NCBI RefSeq assembly: GCF_000313135.1
Contig: NW_004457268.1
Location: 212,141 to 276,140, forward strand
Reading direction: 5' to 3'
Length of the DNA stretch: 64,000 nucleotides
Source of the DNA: Acanthamoeba castellanii str. Neff
Lineage: Eukaryota; Discosea; Longamoebia; Acanthamoebidae
This document shows positions 36,801-47,714 of this stretch, piece by piece. The notes beneath the pieces were generated by a model. That model searched no databases and was not told where the DNA came from. It worked only from the letters and a program-made list of their open reading frames with translations. The first letter of the stretch is position 1. Every line of letters begins with the position of its first letter. A program made the position numbers and the translations under genes.

Positions 36801-39800
36801 GAGGGTCGTCGAGCGCCGCGTCCAGCGAGGCGTCCGCTTTGCTCTGCGCCCACGCTCGCACCAGCGGGAAGTTGGGCACCTATGGGCATGCGCGGAAAAT
36901 GAAATAAAAGTTTAAGCAACCAACCAACCAACGCGCGCGTCGCCATGTTGTGTCAGAGGGAGGGAGGTGGCTGCGACGTACGACGACAGCGGTGAGGTAC
37001 TCCTTCAGCGGGGTGCCGTAGACGAAGACCTGGTCGACGATGGCGCACTCCTGGTAGATGCACTCCAGCTTCTCCGGCGCCACGAATTCGCCTGCGTTTG
37101 TCGTTGGACCGCACACCCCATTCATCTCCGCTCAGTCAGAACACCCAACAACGACAAAGGTGACGTGACCACACATGACACACACGACACGCACACGACA
37201 CACCGAAAGGAAGGAAGGAAGGCACACCTTGGGCGAGCTTGAAGATGTTTTTCTTGCGATCAATCACGGTGATGCGCGTTCCATTCATCTCGCCGATGTC
37301 GCCCTGTAGTGGGAGGCGCATTGTGAGCGACGTGTGACAAGCTTGTTGTGTGTTTGCGTTGTTGGAATTCCATTCTAGATAGGTGGTAGGTACCGTCCGG
37401 AACCAGCCGTCGTCGGTGAAGGCGGCTGACGTGGCATCGGGGTCCTTGTAGTAGCCCTGGGCCATCGTTTTCGTCCGCACATAGATCTCACCCCTGCATA
37501 CCGAACACACACTAAATTAGTCTCGGATATAAATATGTTGATATATTTTGTAATTATATTTCTACAACAACAAAAGAACGAAAACGAAAACGAAGCCGAG
37601 GAGGGAATACCTGGGGAAGGGCTTGTCGGTGGCGAAGTAGCCCATTTCGGGCACGTCCACGAGTTTGACCTCCGCGGCGTTCGACACGCGGTGGTCGTGC
37701 GAAATGGCACCCACCTGTCCCTCCCCCGCTCCTTCTTAGTCTGTGCGTGTCGTGCGTGTCGTGTGTGTCGTGCGTTCACGTCACCTCCGTTGAGCCGTAG
37801 CCATCCGAGACCATGGAGCGGTGGAAGCACCGCTGGATGAACCTCAGCACCGCTGGTGCCGTGGGCGCGCCTCCAGACACCACATACGCCACCCTGCCTG
37901 CTCTCCCTCGATCAGTGCTCCGCACAGGTGTGTCGTGTGCTATGCGTGTCGTGTCGTGCGTGTGTCTCTTTGGTCGTGTGCGTACCACCGAGCGTCTTCT
38001 CGTATTTGTCGAGGAGAGGCAATTCGATGGCCTTGAGTTCGTCGGCAGTCAGCTCGCGAGGCTCGCCGCCGCCGAGCTCGGCCTCCTTGCGCTTCCGCTC
38101 CGCCGCGAGCTCCTCCTGGTAGCGGCTGTAGAGGATGTTCCACAACCGCGGGGTCGATGCGAACATGGTCGGCCGCACCAGCAAAATATCTGCACACGCC
38201 GCACACCACATACGTCGCACACGCATACACGCACACATATATGGCACATGGTAACCATGCGAATATGTCGACATTTAAATGACATATGTACCATCGAAAA
38301 TGCGGGACATGTCGCTCTCGAAGATGCCGACCCGGCCGCCTTGGACCAGCGTGAAGGCCACGTTCTTTCGGTCGAACATGTGCGCCATCGGCGAGAACGA
38401 GAACACCACTATATAGTCCAATCCACATTACACGAGCACGTCAAACTCATTCGTCGTGCGTGTGTCGTGCGTGTGGTGTCGTATCATGTCGTGTGTCGTG
38501 TAGTTCGTACCGAGTGGATCGTGGGAGATGGTGCCTTTGGTGAGCATCGAGTTCCAGCCCGCGTAGGAAATCATCACACCCTTGGGTCTCTGTCACATAG
38601 TGGTCAGTTGACACGACACACGGCAACACTACACACAACACTACGGCGCACAAGACGGGCCTCTTACCCCGGTGCTGCCGCTGGTGTACATGAGCGTGTA
38701 AAGATCGGCCGGCTTCCGGCGCACCAGCCGAAACTCGCGCTCGCTGCGGCGTAGATTGGCGCCCGATCGCTCCAGCTCCGCGAAGGAGAGCAGTCGCAGG
38801 CCCTGCGTACGACATGGCACCCAGCCATTGGGATGAGCTGGTGTGCGTGTCGTGTGTGTCGTGTCGTGTCGTGTGTGTATGTCGAGTGTATCATGTGCTC
38901 TGTATACAAGGGATTTGGCTCTTTCGAGGTGGTCGGTGGTGGGGTCCTCCATGGAGACGATGAGCTTGAGCGAGGGACAAGTAGCACTTAGCTCCAGCAT
39001 TTCGTGCAGCACCTCGAATCGGCTGTCATCATCGCCTTCGTCATCGTCGCTCCTGTGCGCGCGTGGGCCGCCGACCACCAGCACAGAAATGTTGGCGTTG
39101 TTGATGATGTACTCCTGTTGATACAGGCTCGCGAATGTCAGCGCACACAACGCGCGTGTGCTGTGTGTGCGTGTGTGTGTGTGCGTGCGCACGCGCACCT
39201 TTTGAGAGGACTCAAAGGGGACGTGAAGGGGCACGGTCACGTAGCCCAGGAAGAGCGTCGCGAAGTCGGCCACGATCCACTCCATACGATTCAGGGAACA
39301 CAACCCGATCGCGGGCTGCTCGCCTTCCCCGTCGATCGCCTCTTCCGCCTCATCCTTCTCTTCTCCCTTCTCCTTACCGCCCTTCGTCTTCGCTTTCGCT
39401 TTCTCGCTCTTCTTCTCTTTCACTTTCGCTTTCTTCGTTTTTTGTTTCTTGTCTTCGTTTTCTTTGGGTGACGTGGCATCGCCGCCGGCGGTCGACAACA
39501 AGTGGCGTACGCCCAGCTCGGCCTCCATGACTTGCCGCAGGCCGCGACTGAAGTCCCGCACCCGATCGTGAATCTCGCCATAGGTGAAGTAGTGGTAGGA
39601 GGCAGCGCCACGAGAAGACAACGAAGGTGATGATGATGATGATGATGATGAAGGCGATGATGAAGAAGACGACGACGATGATTGACGCGTTCGTTTAACG
39701 CCGAGATACGGGCGGGAGGCGTAGTGGGTGAAGGCGTTGTTGATGGTGTCGGCCACGTGTGGCGCCTTAATGAGCTCCCTCAGCTGAATCCTGTGTAGCG

Positions 39801-40242
39801 TCTGCGAAGCCACTGAGCGATTGCCCGCGTGCGTGCGGCGGCAAGTGCGTGCGGTACCTCAAGGTGCATTGGATGACCGTCGTGCGTGGGTCCGCGAGCG
39901 GCGTAGCAGCTTTCACACAGATCATACCCCGCACATTCCCAACTGCACCAACAATTTCATATAAAAAAATGACTTTAATAAATGATAAATTCTATCAAAA
40001 ATAAAAAAATGAAACGAACCAGTGATATCGCGGGGAAGGAGGCACGATGCGCCCCGAGCACCAATTGCACTATGGGGAAGGGGGCGGTGAGGAGCCAAAG
40101 CGGAAGAAGCGAAAAAGGGGGAGAGGCATACTATAAAGCCGTAGCGACTGGCATCTTCGAATGTGTTGGCTTCCTTGTTGGGCTTCTTGCCGCGGCCGCA
40201 CGCCTGGGCGACCTTGCCCTTGACCAGCTCAAACAGGCTCAT
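33883..40242 (-). CDS. Carboxylic acid reductase (adenylation - carrier - thioester reductase) with N-terminal ZZ zinc finger
   Basis: CAR enzymes activate a carboxylic acid with ATP, load it on a phosphopantetheine arm and release the aldehyde with NADPH. From the N-terminus: a 37-residue exon (40132-40242), then a ZZ zinc finger encoded by a 50-base exon (40020-40069, CNWCSGRI) and an 85-base exon (39858-39942, CAGYDLCESC and HDGHPMHLE) that join in frame. Next is the A domain (TLMYTSGSTG, RPKGVMISYAGW, VRPTMFASTPRLWN, SDGYGSTEV, KLVDVPEMGYFATDKP, DRKKNIFKLAQGEFV), closest in pattern to Nocardia/Mycobacterium CARs. The carrier has LGMDSLTAVRL with its Ser codon at 36001-36003. The reductase has LLTGATGFLGVF (about 35570), YAQSK (about 34780) and FRPGRVWAH. 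A Lys-rich insert lies in the A domain (about 39310-39470) and an Ala/Ser repeat in the reductase (about 34262-34385). The stop is at 33883-33885. The native substrate is unknown. Confidence 0.88.
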
Positions 40243-40293
40243 TAGTAATAATATTATCGATTTTTTTCAATTTTGTGATTTTCCTGTTTTCCT

Positions 40294-43200
40294 TTAAAAA
40301 ATTGTAAAGGAAAGAAGGAAATCTTTGCCGATCAACAAATAAATCACATATTTGATTAAATTGACATATGGGTAATCAGCCGCTGGGCCAGCTCCAGCTC
40401 CAGGCGTTCCTTCCTCTGCTTCTGCTTTTCTTTTCCCCTCTTTTTTGCCGCTCTCTTCTACTTCCTCGGCTGTGACAGGGAAGGAGTCGCTCTGTAGCAC
40501 GGCACTGATCAGCGTCAGCAGAGTCTGCACCTCGAGCTCATATTCTGAGCACTCGGTGCCGCCAGCGCACTCCGGATGATGGTGGTGGTCCTGTTCTTTC
40601 GTGGTGCCGTCGGACGGCGGCAGCTCCAGCAGCTGGCCCACGACCTGGAGCAGGCTCCGCCCGGTGTCGGAGACCTCCACTTGGCCAACCCCCACCACGC
40701 GGTACAGCTCGTGGTGGTGGTTGAGGTGGGTCTCGGGGGAGTCGGAATCCGGATGGGACTGAGACTGGGCGTCGGAGTCGGAGTCGGAGTCGGAATAGGG
40801 ATTCCTGCCCAGTTTGTCGGCGATTTTCTCCTGGAGTTTGGAACCGACGACGTCGACTGCGAGCCGCTTGAGCCCTCGGCCGAATCCAGTGCGCTCGTCG
40901 CAGTGGAAGACGAGGCAGTCACCGCCAGACCCCACGCGGACGAGGAACCTCACGCTGAAGCTGTCCATCTGCTTGTCGCGTGCACACGGCAACCGGAAGC
41001 CGAACTCGCTGCCGCTGATGAACGAGATCCGATCGAACAGCTGTCATTCCACCCAACAACTTGTGAGTATGTAGGAATTGATTTGTTACAGGCGACTCGT
41101 ATGAGAACGAAACCAAAAGGGCGGGAAGACAACGCACATGAGAGCCATCGGCTGGGCGAAGGTCGATACCGTGGTCGGCTTCCAAATTGAGGGCCGTCTT
41201 GAGGGCAGCGGGCAGCATGGCGAGCCTCCGCTGGCCGAAGAAGCGGCGGATGGCCCGCGTCACGAACTCCCACCTCCGACACTTGGCAACCAGCGACCCC
41301 TGACACCGAGAAGCCAAACAGCCACACCACTCAGAGCTCCCCACAATGCACGACACAGCAGTACACGACATACGCACGACATGTCACACGATGTGATGTA
41401 CCTCGCAATACTCCTGATTCTGAACGGCAGTGGCAAAGTAGGCGTCCGTATTCCGGAGGAGCTCAAGTACTGGCGGTGTCTCGAGCCTGTGGTTGCGAAG
41501 CACAGCGCTCAAGACGGCGGCCTTCCGGGCTACCAGGAACTCAATGTCTTCGTCGTCGTTCATCTCGTCGTCCGAGTTGTCCGATGCAGCTTCCTCGAAG
41601 GTGCGCTCCACGTCGGGCTTCCAGGCCAGGCCCAGACACGCGTAGAGCAGCACCAGCACCTCGCACACCGACCACTTCGTCTCGTTTTCCTCCTTCTTCT
41701 TCGAGTCATTCGCCCTCCGCTCGAGCACCTTCTTGGTGCTCCACCGGTCGGCTTCGCCGCTTCTGCTCTCGCTCGCCACTGTCTCGCCGAACCCGAGCGC
41801 CGACCACAGCTTGAGGAGCGTGTCGTCTTCGATCACGCACCGCTGCCCACCCACAGAGCAGGTCAGCTCCAAGTTGAGCCGGTCGTCAGCCTTGGTGTTC
41901 TTCTTCTGCTGGGGGGGCTCAAGGCCTAGCAGACGGATCCACTCGAGCGAGCGGGTGCCGAGGCTCAGCCCAACAACCTGCCCCCACCCGGACGGCCTCG
42001 CGTCCCACTGGCAGCTGGCTGGATCCTCGACGGACTCAGCTCCGGCGACGTACAGAAAGAGCTGCACCACCTCTGGGGGAACCCAAACAGTGTCAACAAC
42101 GAAAGCGAAAGCGAAAGCGAAAGCGAAAGGAAAGCGAAGCAGTACCTTGAGGCTTGCCAGGCAGGGAGAGTGACAGGACGGATTCGGTGTGCAGGCCGGC
42201 CTGCTCGCCGAAGAAGGCGCTCGCGTGCTCGAAGTGCTCTAGGCGCAGACGCGCACGCTGGTGCTCCTCCTTCGGCTCCTCTTCCGCCAGGTCGAGCACT
42301 GCATCGATCTCGGCCTTCTTCCCCGCTGGAAGCTCCCATTCGTCGCATACGTAGGCCAGCACCTCCTTCAGCCTGAATGTCATTCACAATCCGAAGCAAC
42401 ATGGTTTAGCTCCGAATGCCGACCGCACACAGCACACGACACACAACACACGCCACACACCTGAGCTGGTGCAAGTGCGCGTTCGCGCGGCCTGTTGACA
42501 AGCTCTCGACCGCACGCTCGCGGCCGCGGGGCGTGTCAGTGATCAAGTCCGCCAGGGGCGGTTCAGGAAACTGGGCCTGGAGACACTGGTCGACCTTCCA
42601 CAGCACATCCATGGGCAGCTGCACCGCGGCATCGACCGCGCTCTGCATGCGGCGACACGTGAGCCGGAGCGCCAGAAGGTCCCTGATCGAGCCAGCGCGC
42701 TCGTCGCCATCAAACCTGTGTGTGCTCGCGCGCGAGGACGGTTGTGAGTGTGTGCGGTCGGGAGTGTGTGAGTGTCGTGCTGTCGAAAAGTCGGGAGGCC
42801 GAGGCTATACGGGAGGGTGAGCATGAATCGTGTTTCTTCTTCTTCGCTCCGCTCTTCTTCGCTTTCACGCTGCCGCTCGTTCTCGGTTTCGGAGCCGCCC
42901 GTGTACTCGTCCTCCTTGAGGAAAGGCGCGTGACGAGCACGCACGCGGCACACCGACGGCACTTGCGCTGCTTCCACCACTTCACCAGCCGCACGAGCAG
43001 CTGCACATATGCAACGTCAAATGTCGGAGGTGTCAGCCATGCAACATCAAGTGCAACTTTTCTTGCTAATATTGAAAACAGTAAAAGCTAGCGACGCACC
43101 CGTGCGGAAGCCGTGCGGCGGCGGGGCTGATGGGGCGGTGCCGGAGAGGAAACCGTGTTGAGGGGTGAGGTAGTCCAGGAGGCGGCGCAGGGCAAGGTCC

Positions 43201-43316
43201 GGCAGTCCGCTCAACAGATCCCACGACTCCTGCGTCTCACCTTCGCCGCTGGCTTCCGAGGAGTGGGTCAGGAGGTCGTTGGTCTCTTCCACGGTGGGGG
43301 TGTCGGTCTTCTTCAT
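40294..43316 (-). CDS. Large F-box-like protein of unknown function
   Basis: Multi-exon minus-strand gene starting MKKTDTPTVEETNDLL (ATG at 43314-43316). Near the N-terminus LLSGLPDLALRRLLDYLTP, followed later by LLALRLTCRRMQSAVDAA, has the spacing and pattern of an F-box-like degron adaptor, split by an exon with acidic low complexity. The remainder is helical and not recognised: LKEVLAYVCDEWELPAGKK, FLYVAGAESVEDPASCQW, WSVCEVLVLLYACLGLAW, RRWEFVTRAIRRFFGQRRL, and a final exon containing FDRISFISGSEFGFRLP, FLVRVGSGGDCLVFHCDERTG (a long Asp/Ser repeat near 40790) and VQTLLTLISAVLQ. If the F-box is real it may join a Skp1-cullin ubiquitin ligase. Its 3' end is only about 50 bases from the start of the reductase gene to the left. 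Confidence 0.6.
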
Positions 43317-43506
43317 CGTCAGCGGTAAGAGCTTGTGGTGGGGTGTAGAAAAGAAAAAACAAGGTCCGGTGCTTTCGGAGTTGTTGTTCGCGAATAAGTG
43401 GACAAGATTTTCATCAGCGGAGAGGGAGTGTTGTTGCTGTAAGAGAGTGATCCCACAACTGCCGCTAATCAAAAACAATAATAACTAAAAACATGCGGGG
43501 AGAGAA

Positions 43507-44550
43507 TCAGAGGACGGCAGAGGTGCTCTGGAGGATGACGAGGCCGAGGGCGACGACGAGGAGCGTGGTGGGGAAGCCGAACTTGAGGTACTGGAGGAAC
43601 GTGAGGTGCCGCGTCGTGTTGAGCTCCGCCACGATGATGTTGGCCGCCGACCCCAGCAGCGTGAGGTTGCCCGCCACCGTACTCACCCACGCCACCACCA
43701 CCCACACGTACTCCTGAACGTACCGCACGTCGTGGCCCACAGTCAGCGCCCGGCACACGCAACGACACGACACGACACGCGTACTTGTTCGTGAGGGTCG
43801 GACATGGCGAGGATGTCGGGTGCCATGAGGAGGATGAGGGGCACGTTGCTGACGATGTTGGAGAGGATGAGCACGGCGACGGTGAGTTTCAGCAGCGGCC
43901 CGATGGCCGTGAAGTCGGCGTCGGCGCCGATGAAGCCCGACCACAGCTGGGCCGTGATCTCGGTCTTGCCAAAGGTCACCATCACGATGAACGTCCCCGC
44001 GAACCATCCTATGAGGTTCCAGTCCACCTGTAACACGACACACGCGACACACACGACACGCACGCACGCACACGACACGCACGACACACGCACATAAACG
44101 CGAATGGTTGGTGCCTGTAGAGTTAAGAGGCCCGTGAAGCGGAGTGAATTACTCACCTCTTTGAAGACCCAGCTGGGCGAAGTCTGAGTGACGATTCCCT
44201 CGATGGCCATCGCGACGAGGGCCACGCCCGCCGTACTCCAGCCCACATTGCACCCTTCACCATCCGATTCCAGTCAGTCATTGCGCAGGTGCGGTGGCGC
44301 GGTGGTGTGCGGTGGCGCGGTGGCGTTGTACCCAGGAGGAAGAGGATCATCATGACCACGAGCGAGAAGGAGAGGGCGATGCCGAGCCTACCGCGGCCTC
44401 CTGCTTGCCATCACCAATGGCGCCCACCCTGTCTTCGAACGCTTCGTCGACGTCGGTGTCGCTGTAATACTCGCTCTGCTCTACATGCTGCATCTGGTTG
44501 GCTGTGCGTGTATGCATGTGTGCGTGAGCAACCAATGTGTGCCTGCTGGG

Positions 44551-44598
<48 letters not shown>

Positions 44599-46016
44599 TA
44601 CTTTGATTGCCCTGAGCCTCCTCCTTGAGCCAAGTGCTCTCACTTACGCCCTGTTTCTCATCGTCGCTGTCGTCGTAGTCGTCGTAGTCGATCGAGTTCC
44701 GCTTCCGATGGCCGATGATCTGATCCTTCGAAAGAGGCCCACGTACCCGTAAAGCCACAGCAGCGCCACGTTCACAACGGTACCCGCCAACGCCGCCGGA
44801 CCCACTACGCACATGACACACACGACACGATGACACGACACGACACGACATGACAAATACGACACGACCAACGACACGACACGATCAGGCGTCACAATGG
44901 TGAATGCACTGTGAGGGAGACGTGGGAGTGATACCTGCGACGACGAACTTCCAGTACGAGAGGTTGCCGTAGGAGCCGATCAGCACGTTCTGCGGGTTGC
45001 CCGTAATGGTGGCCGCGCTGCCTGCCGTGTTTTCAAAAAGGAAACACACCGAGAGAAGCCACACGTACACGGGTGGTGAGACAAAGCCCCACCTCCCATC
45101 ATTCTCATCGTGTCAGGGAGTCCATGGACACAGACGAACCGATGTTGGCACACGTGCAGATGGCCAGCATCAGCGGCAGCATCGGGTACTTGAAGCTGTG
45201 GGACATGAACGAAGGATTGCGGGTTGTCGGTGAGTCTACGTCATGCTTGGAATGTTAACCCACACGGAATGACGAGAGTGAAGAGAGAGAGAGAGAGAGG
45301 ACCTGATGGCGATCTCTTCGACGATGGGTGTGAGAAAGACGCAAGTGGCGTCATTGGTGATGAGCGGGGCGAGCACGGCAGATAAGCAGCCCACCCGCAC
45401 CAACAGCGCTCGCCAAGACGGCCGACCCCAGAGCAGCAATCGTCGCAGGTATATTGCGAATCTGTACCCCACCGCACCATCACGACGCTGAGCCACACGC
45501 ACCACCCACCGCACACAGCCGGCCCACAATAAAAGACGGGAGTACTTGTGCTTGGCTAGGAGGCACTTGAGAGCCATCATCCCGAAGAGGAAGGCCAGTG
45601 TGTTGTAATCTATGTCGCGGTAGGCCTCTTCCGCACCAGTGAGACCCGTGGCCACCTTGGCACACGAACACAAGACAGAAGGTTATCTGGTTCAGCCAGA
45701 ATTGATACAGAATGAAATGTAATTCACAATTTTGTCTAAATCACCCCTTAAGATAAAGCCCTGCTAAGCGAATGGTTTATTACGTTCAAACCATGTACAG
45801 ATGACTGAGGCGCAAGGCAGGAAATGTCAATGATCGATTAATTGCACGTGAAATTAAGAAAAGGAGAAAAGAAAAAAGGAGGGGTACCATCCAAGCGGCG
45901 GCGAGGAGGGCAGGGGTCGTGCGGCCGAGCGGGAGAAAGGGGAGGGACGGGAAGGCATTGAAGATGAGCGTGAAGCCCAACCCGACCGACGCCCCCACCT
46001 TCCCCACCACGTCCAT
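43507..46016 (-). CDS. ArsB/NhaD-superfamily permease (Lsi2-like anion/metalloid transporter)
   Basis: Integral membrane transporter with roughly ten to twelve hydrophobic segments spread over about ten exons. Start [18 protein letters not shown] at 46014-46016. Diagnostic blocks: [36 protein letters not shown] followed by [69 protein letters not shown], and the last exon with [20 protein letters not shown] then IIVAE. The paired half-sites (PLITNDAT... and NIVSNVPL..., TGNPQN and [12 protein letters not shown]) are the inverted-repeat transport motifs of this superfamily. Plant Lsi2 silicon/arsenite exporters share the last block closely. A cytoplasmic acidic loop ([25 protein letters not shown]) separates the halves and carries a (GAT)n-containing intron. 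Substrate uncertain: arsenite, silicic acid or organic anions. Confidence 0.82.
44552..44598. repeat. (GAT)n trinucleotide repeat in intron
   Basis: About 15 GAT units within or next to an intron of the permease gene. Confidence 0.85.
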
Positions 46017-46166
46017 CTCGCTTCCTTCTCGTGTTCTTACCGATCCGCTAGGAACAGATTTTGGGCCGTTGCGACGAGATCTTAAGATGGCTGCTTCGGT
46101 GTGCAAGCCTAAACAATGTTCATTCATCTGCTGACAATGGCACAGAGACGATAGAATTCATCCATC
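46017..46166. promoter_or_regulatory. Divergent promoter region
   Basis: These 150 bases lie between the start codons of the permease (minus) and the TraB-domain gene (plus). No specific element is claimed. Confidence 0.35.
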
Positions 46167-47675
46167 ATGAGGAGAAGTGCTCTGGCTTATGTTGGAGGGC
46201 ATGCACGGGCAAATGGTGCTCATCTTCCTTCTCAAATCTTCGCGCGGCGAGTAGCAGCCACTACGCGCGCATCTTCAACGTCGCTGCTGCAACAGCAACG
46301 ATGGCTGGCCACATCAGCGGGCAGCGGAGGGGCGCCGGTGTACGGGCATGTGACCGAGGGGGCGGAGGGCGACACGGTGCTGTACATGCGCGACACCGGC
46401 AGCGGTCGCGAGTACTGGCTCATCGGCACTGCCCACATCTCCAAACGCAGTGCCGACCAGGTGCTGCAGATTATGCAACGCGTGCGTCCAGACTCTGTCA
46501 TGGTGCCATGCCTCCCCTCCTTCATCCATCCATTATTCATTTACTTTAGATGTATTATTGATTAATAAATGCAGGTGGAGTTGTGTGAGGGACGAGCGCG
46601 ACGGATGCAGGAAGAGGATGGCCAAGATCCCTTCAAGCAGCTCTCTGCCCAGGTCTCTCGCATCTTTGCTGGTACCGAGCCACTCTTCTTCTCGTTAAAG
46701 GCGTCGTCATCGCCTCACCTTGGCTCGACGCGACGGCACAGGACCTTTCGCCGGCTTCGGCGCCCCATTCCTCGAGGCCAGCTTGCGGGTGCAACCTTCT
46801 ACCCACTGCGCTTGCTCTCGTGACGCGTGAGCGCCGACCCACAGGCCTTAACCCCACACCACCTGCAGTCGTTTTACAATGTGTTCAAGTTGCTCGGGTT
46901 CGTGCCGGGCTTGGAGTTCAAGGTGGCCATGAACGAGGCCAAGAAGTTGAAGATCCCCGTGGTCTACGGCGATCAGGAGTCCAGCGTACGTCGTTCCGCC
47001 TCACTCACTCTGCTCATCTCTCTCTTCAGATTGCGTCGCGAGCTCTAACAAGAAGCTTCTGGTGGCCATGCACACGGTTCTCGTGTACAACACAGAAAAC
47101 ATTTCAACGGTTGTCGAGCGTATTCTCGTTGGACAGGCTGATGCGGATCAACAGCGACGCGGCCCACAATCAACAGATGCAGAGCCTCTTCCAGCAAATA
47201 CAAGCCAACTCCATTGAGGTGCTTCGCCGCACACGACACACACGACACACACACGACACACACCCACACACACCCACACACACACGACAATCTGCTGCAT
47301 GCCACTCACGAGGGGGTGCATGTGCGTATGTAGGAAATGGTGGAGAAGCTGAAGAACAGGAAGCTGGTCCGCCGGTTCGTGCAGGTGATGAAACAGGCCT
47401 ACCCCGAGGTGGTGAACGTGATGTTGACAGAGCGGGACGTGGTCATGGCCGCCAACCTGCGGCGGTGCCCCGGCAAGGTTGTCGTCGGCGTTGTGGGCCT
47501 CGCCCACCTCGACGGCATCGAGAAGCACTTCAAGCCCATCATGGCCTTGCCTCAGGTAAGCCCAATTCTGTGCCGTGAGTGGTGCGTGCGTGCAGTTGTG
47601 ATGTGCATTCTGACCAGAGCCCGCAACAGCCACAACAGTCGTAGTGCACCCAACCAGAAAAAGTACATAGTGTAA
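46167..47675 (+). CDS. TraB-domain protein, probably mitochondrial
   Basis: Six or so exons. The N-terminus is rich in Arg/Ala/Ser with no acids over about 45 residues (MRRSALAYVGG..., RRVAATTRASS), which fits a mitochondrial presequence. The TraB family core follows: GREYWLIGTAHISKRSADQV and VRPDSV, then VELCEGRARRMQ, GLEFKVAMNEAKKLKIPVVY then GDQ, LTERDVVMAANLRRCPGKVV, and VGVVGLAHLDGIEKHF. The GTAH and ELC..R motifs are the putative metal/peptidase-like residues of the family (TRABD in animals, which is linked to mitochondria). The end is uncertain: the reading frame stays open through a GTAAGC donor to a stop at 47673-47675, or splices to a short exon from about 47671, which would overlap the neighbour on the other strand. 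Confidence 0.8.
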
Positions 47676-47714
47676 AACATTCCGTTCAGATTCAACTACA
47701 ACGGACTCAACCAA

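Noticed and set aside
33883..40242. Non-ribosomal peptide synthetase interpretation
   Set aside because: There is one A domain, one carrier and a terminal reductase, no condensation domain, and the A-domain motifs match carboxylic acid reductases.
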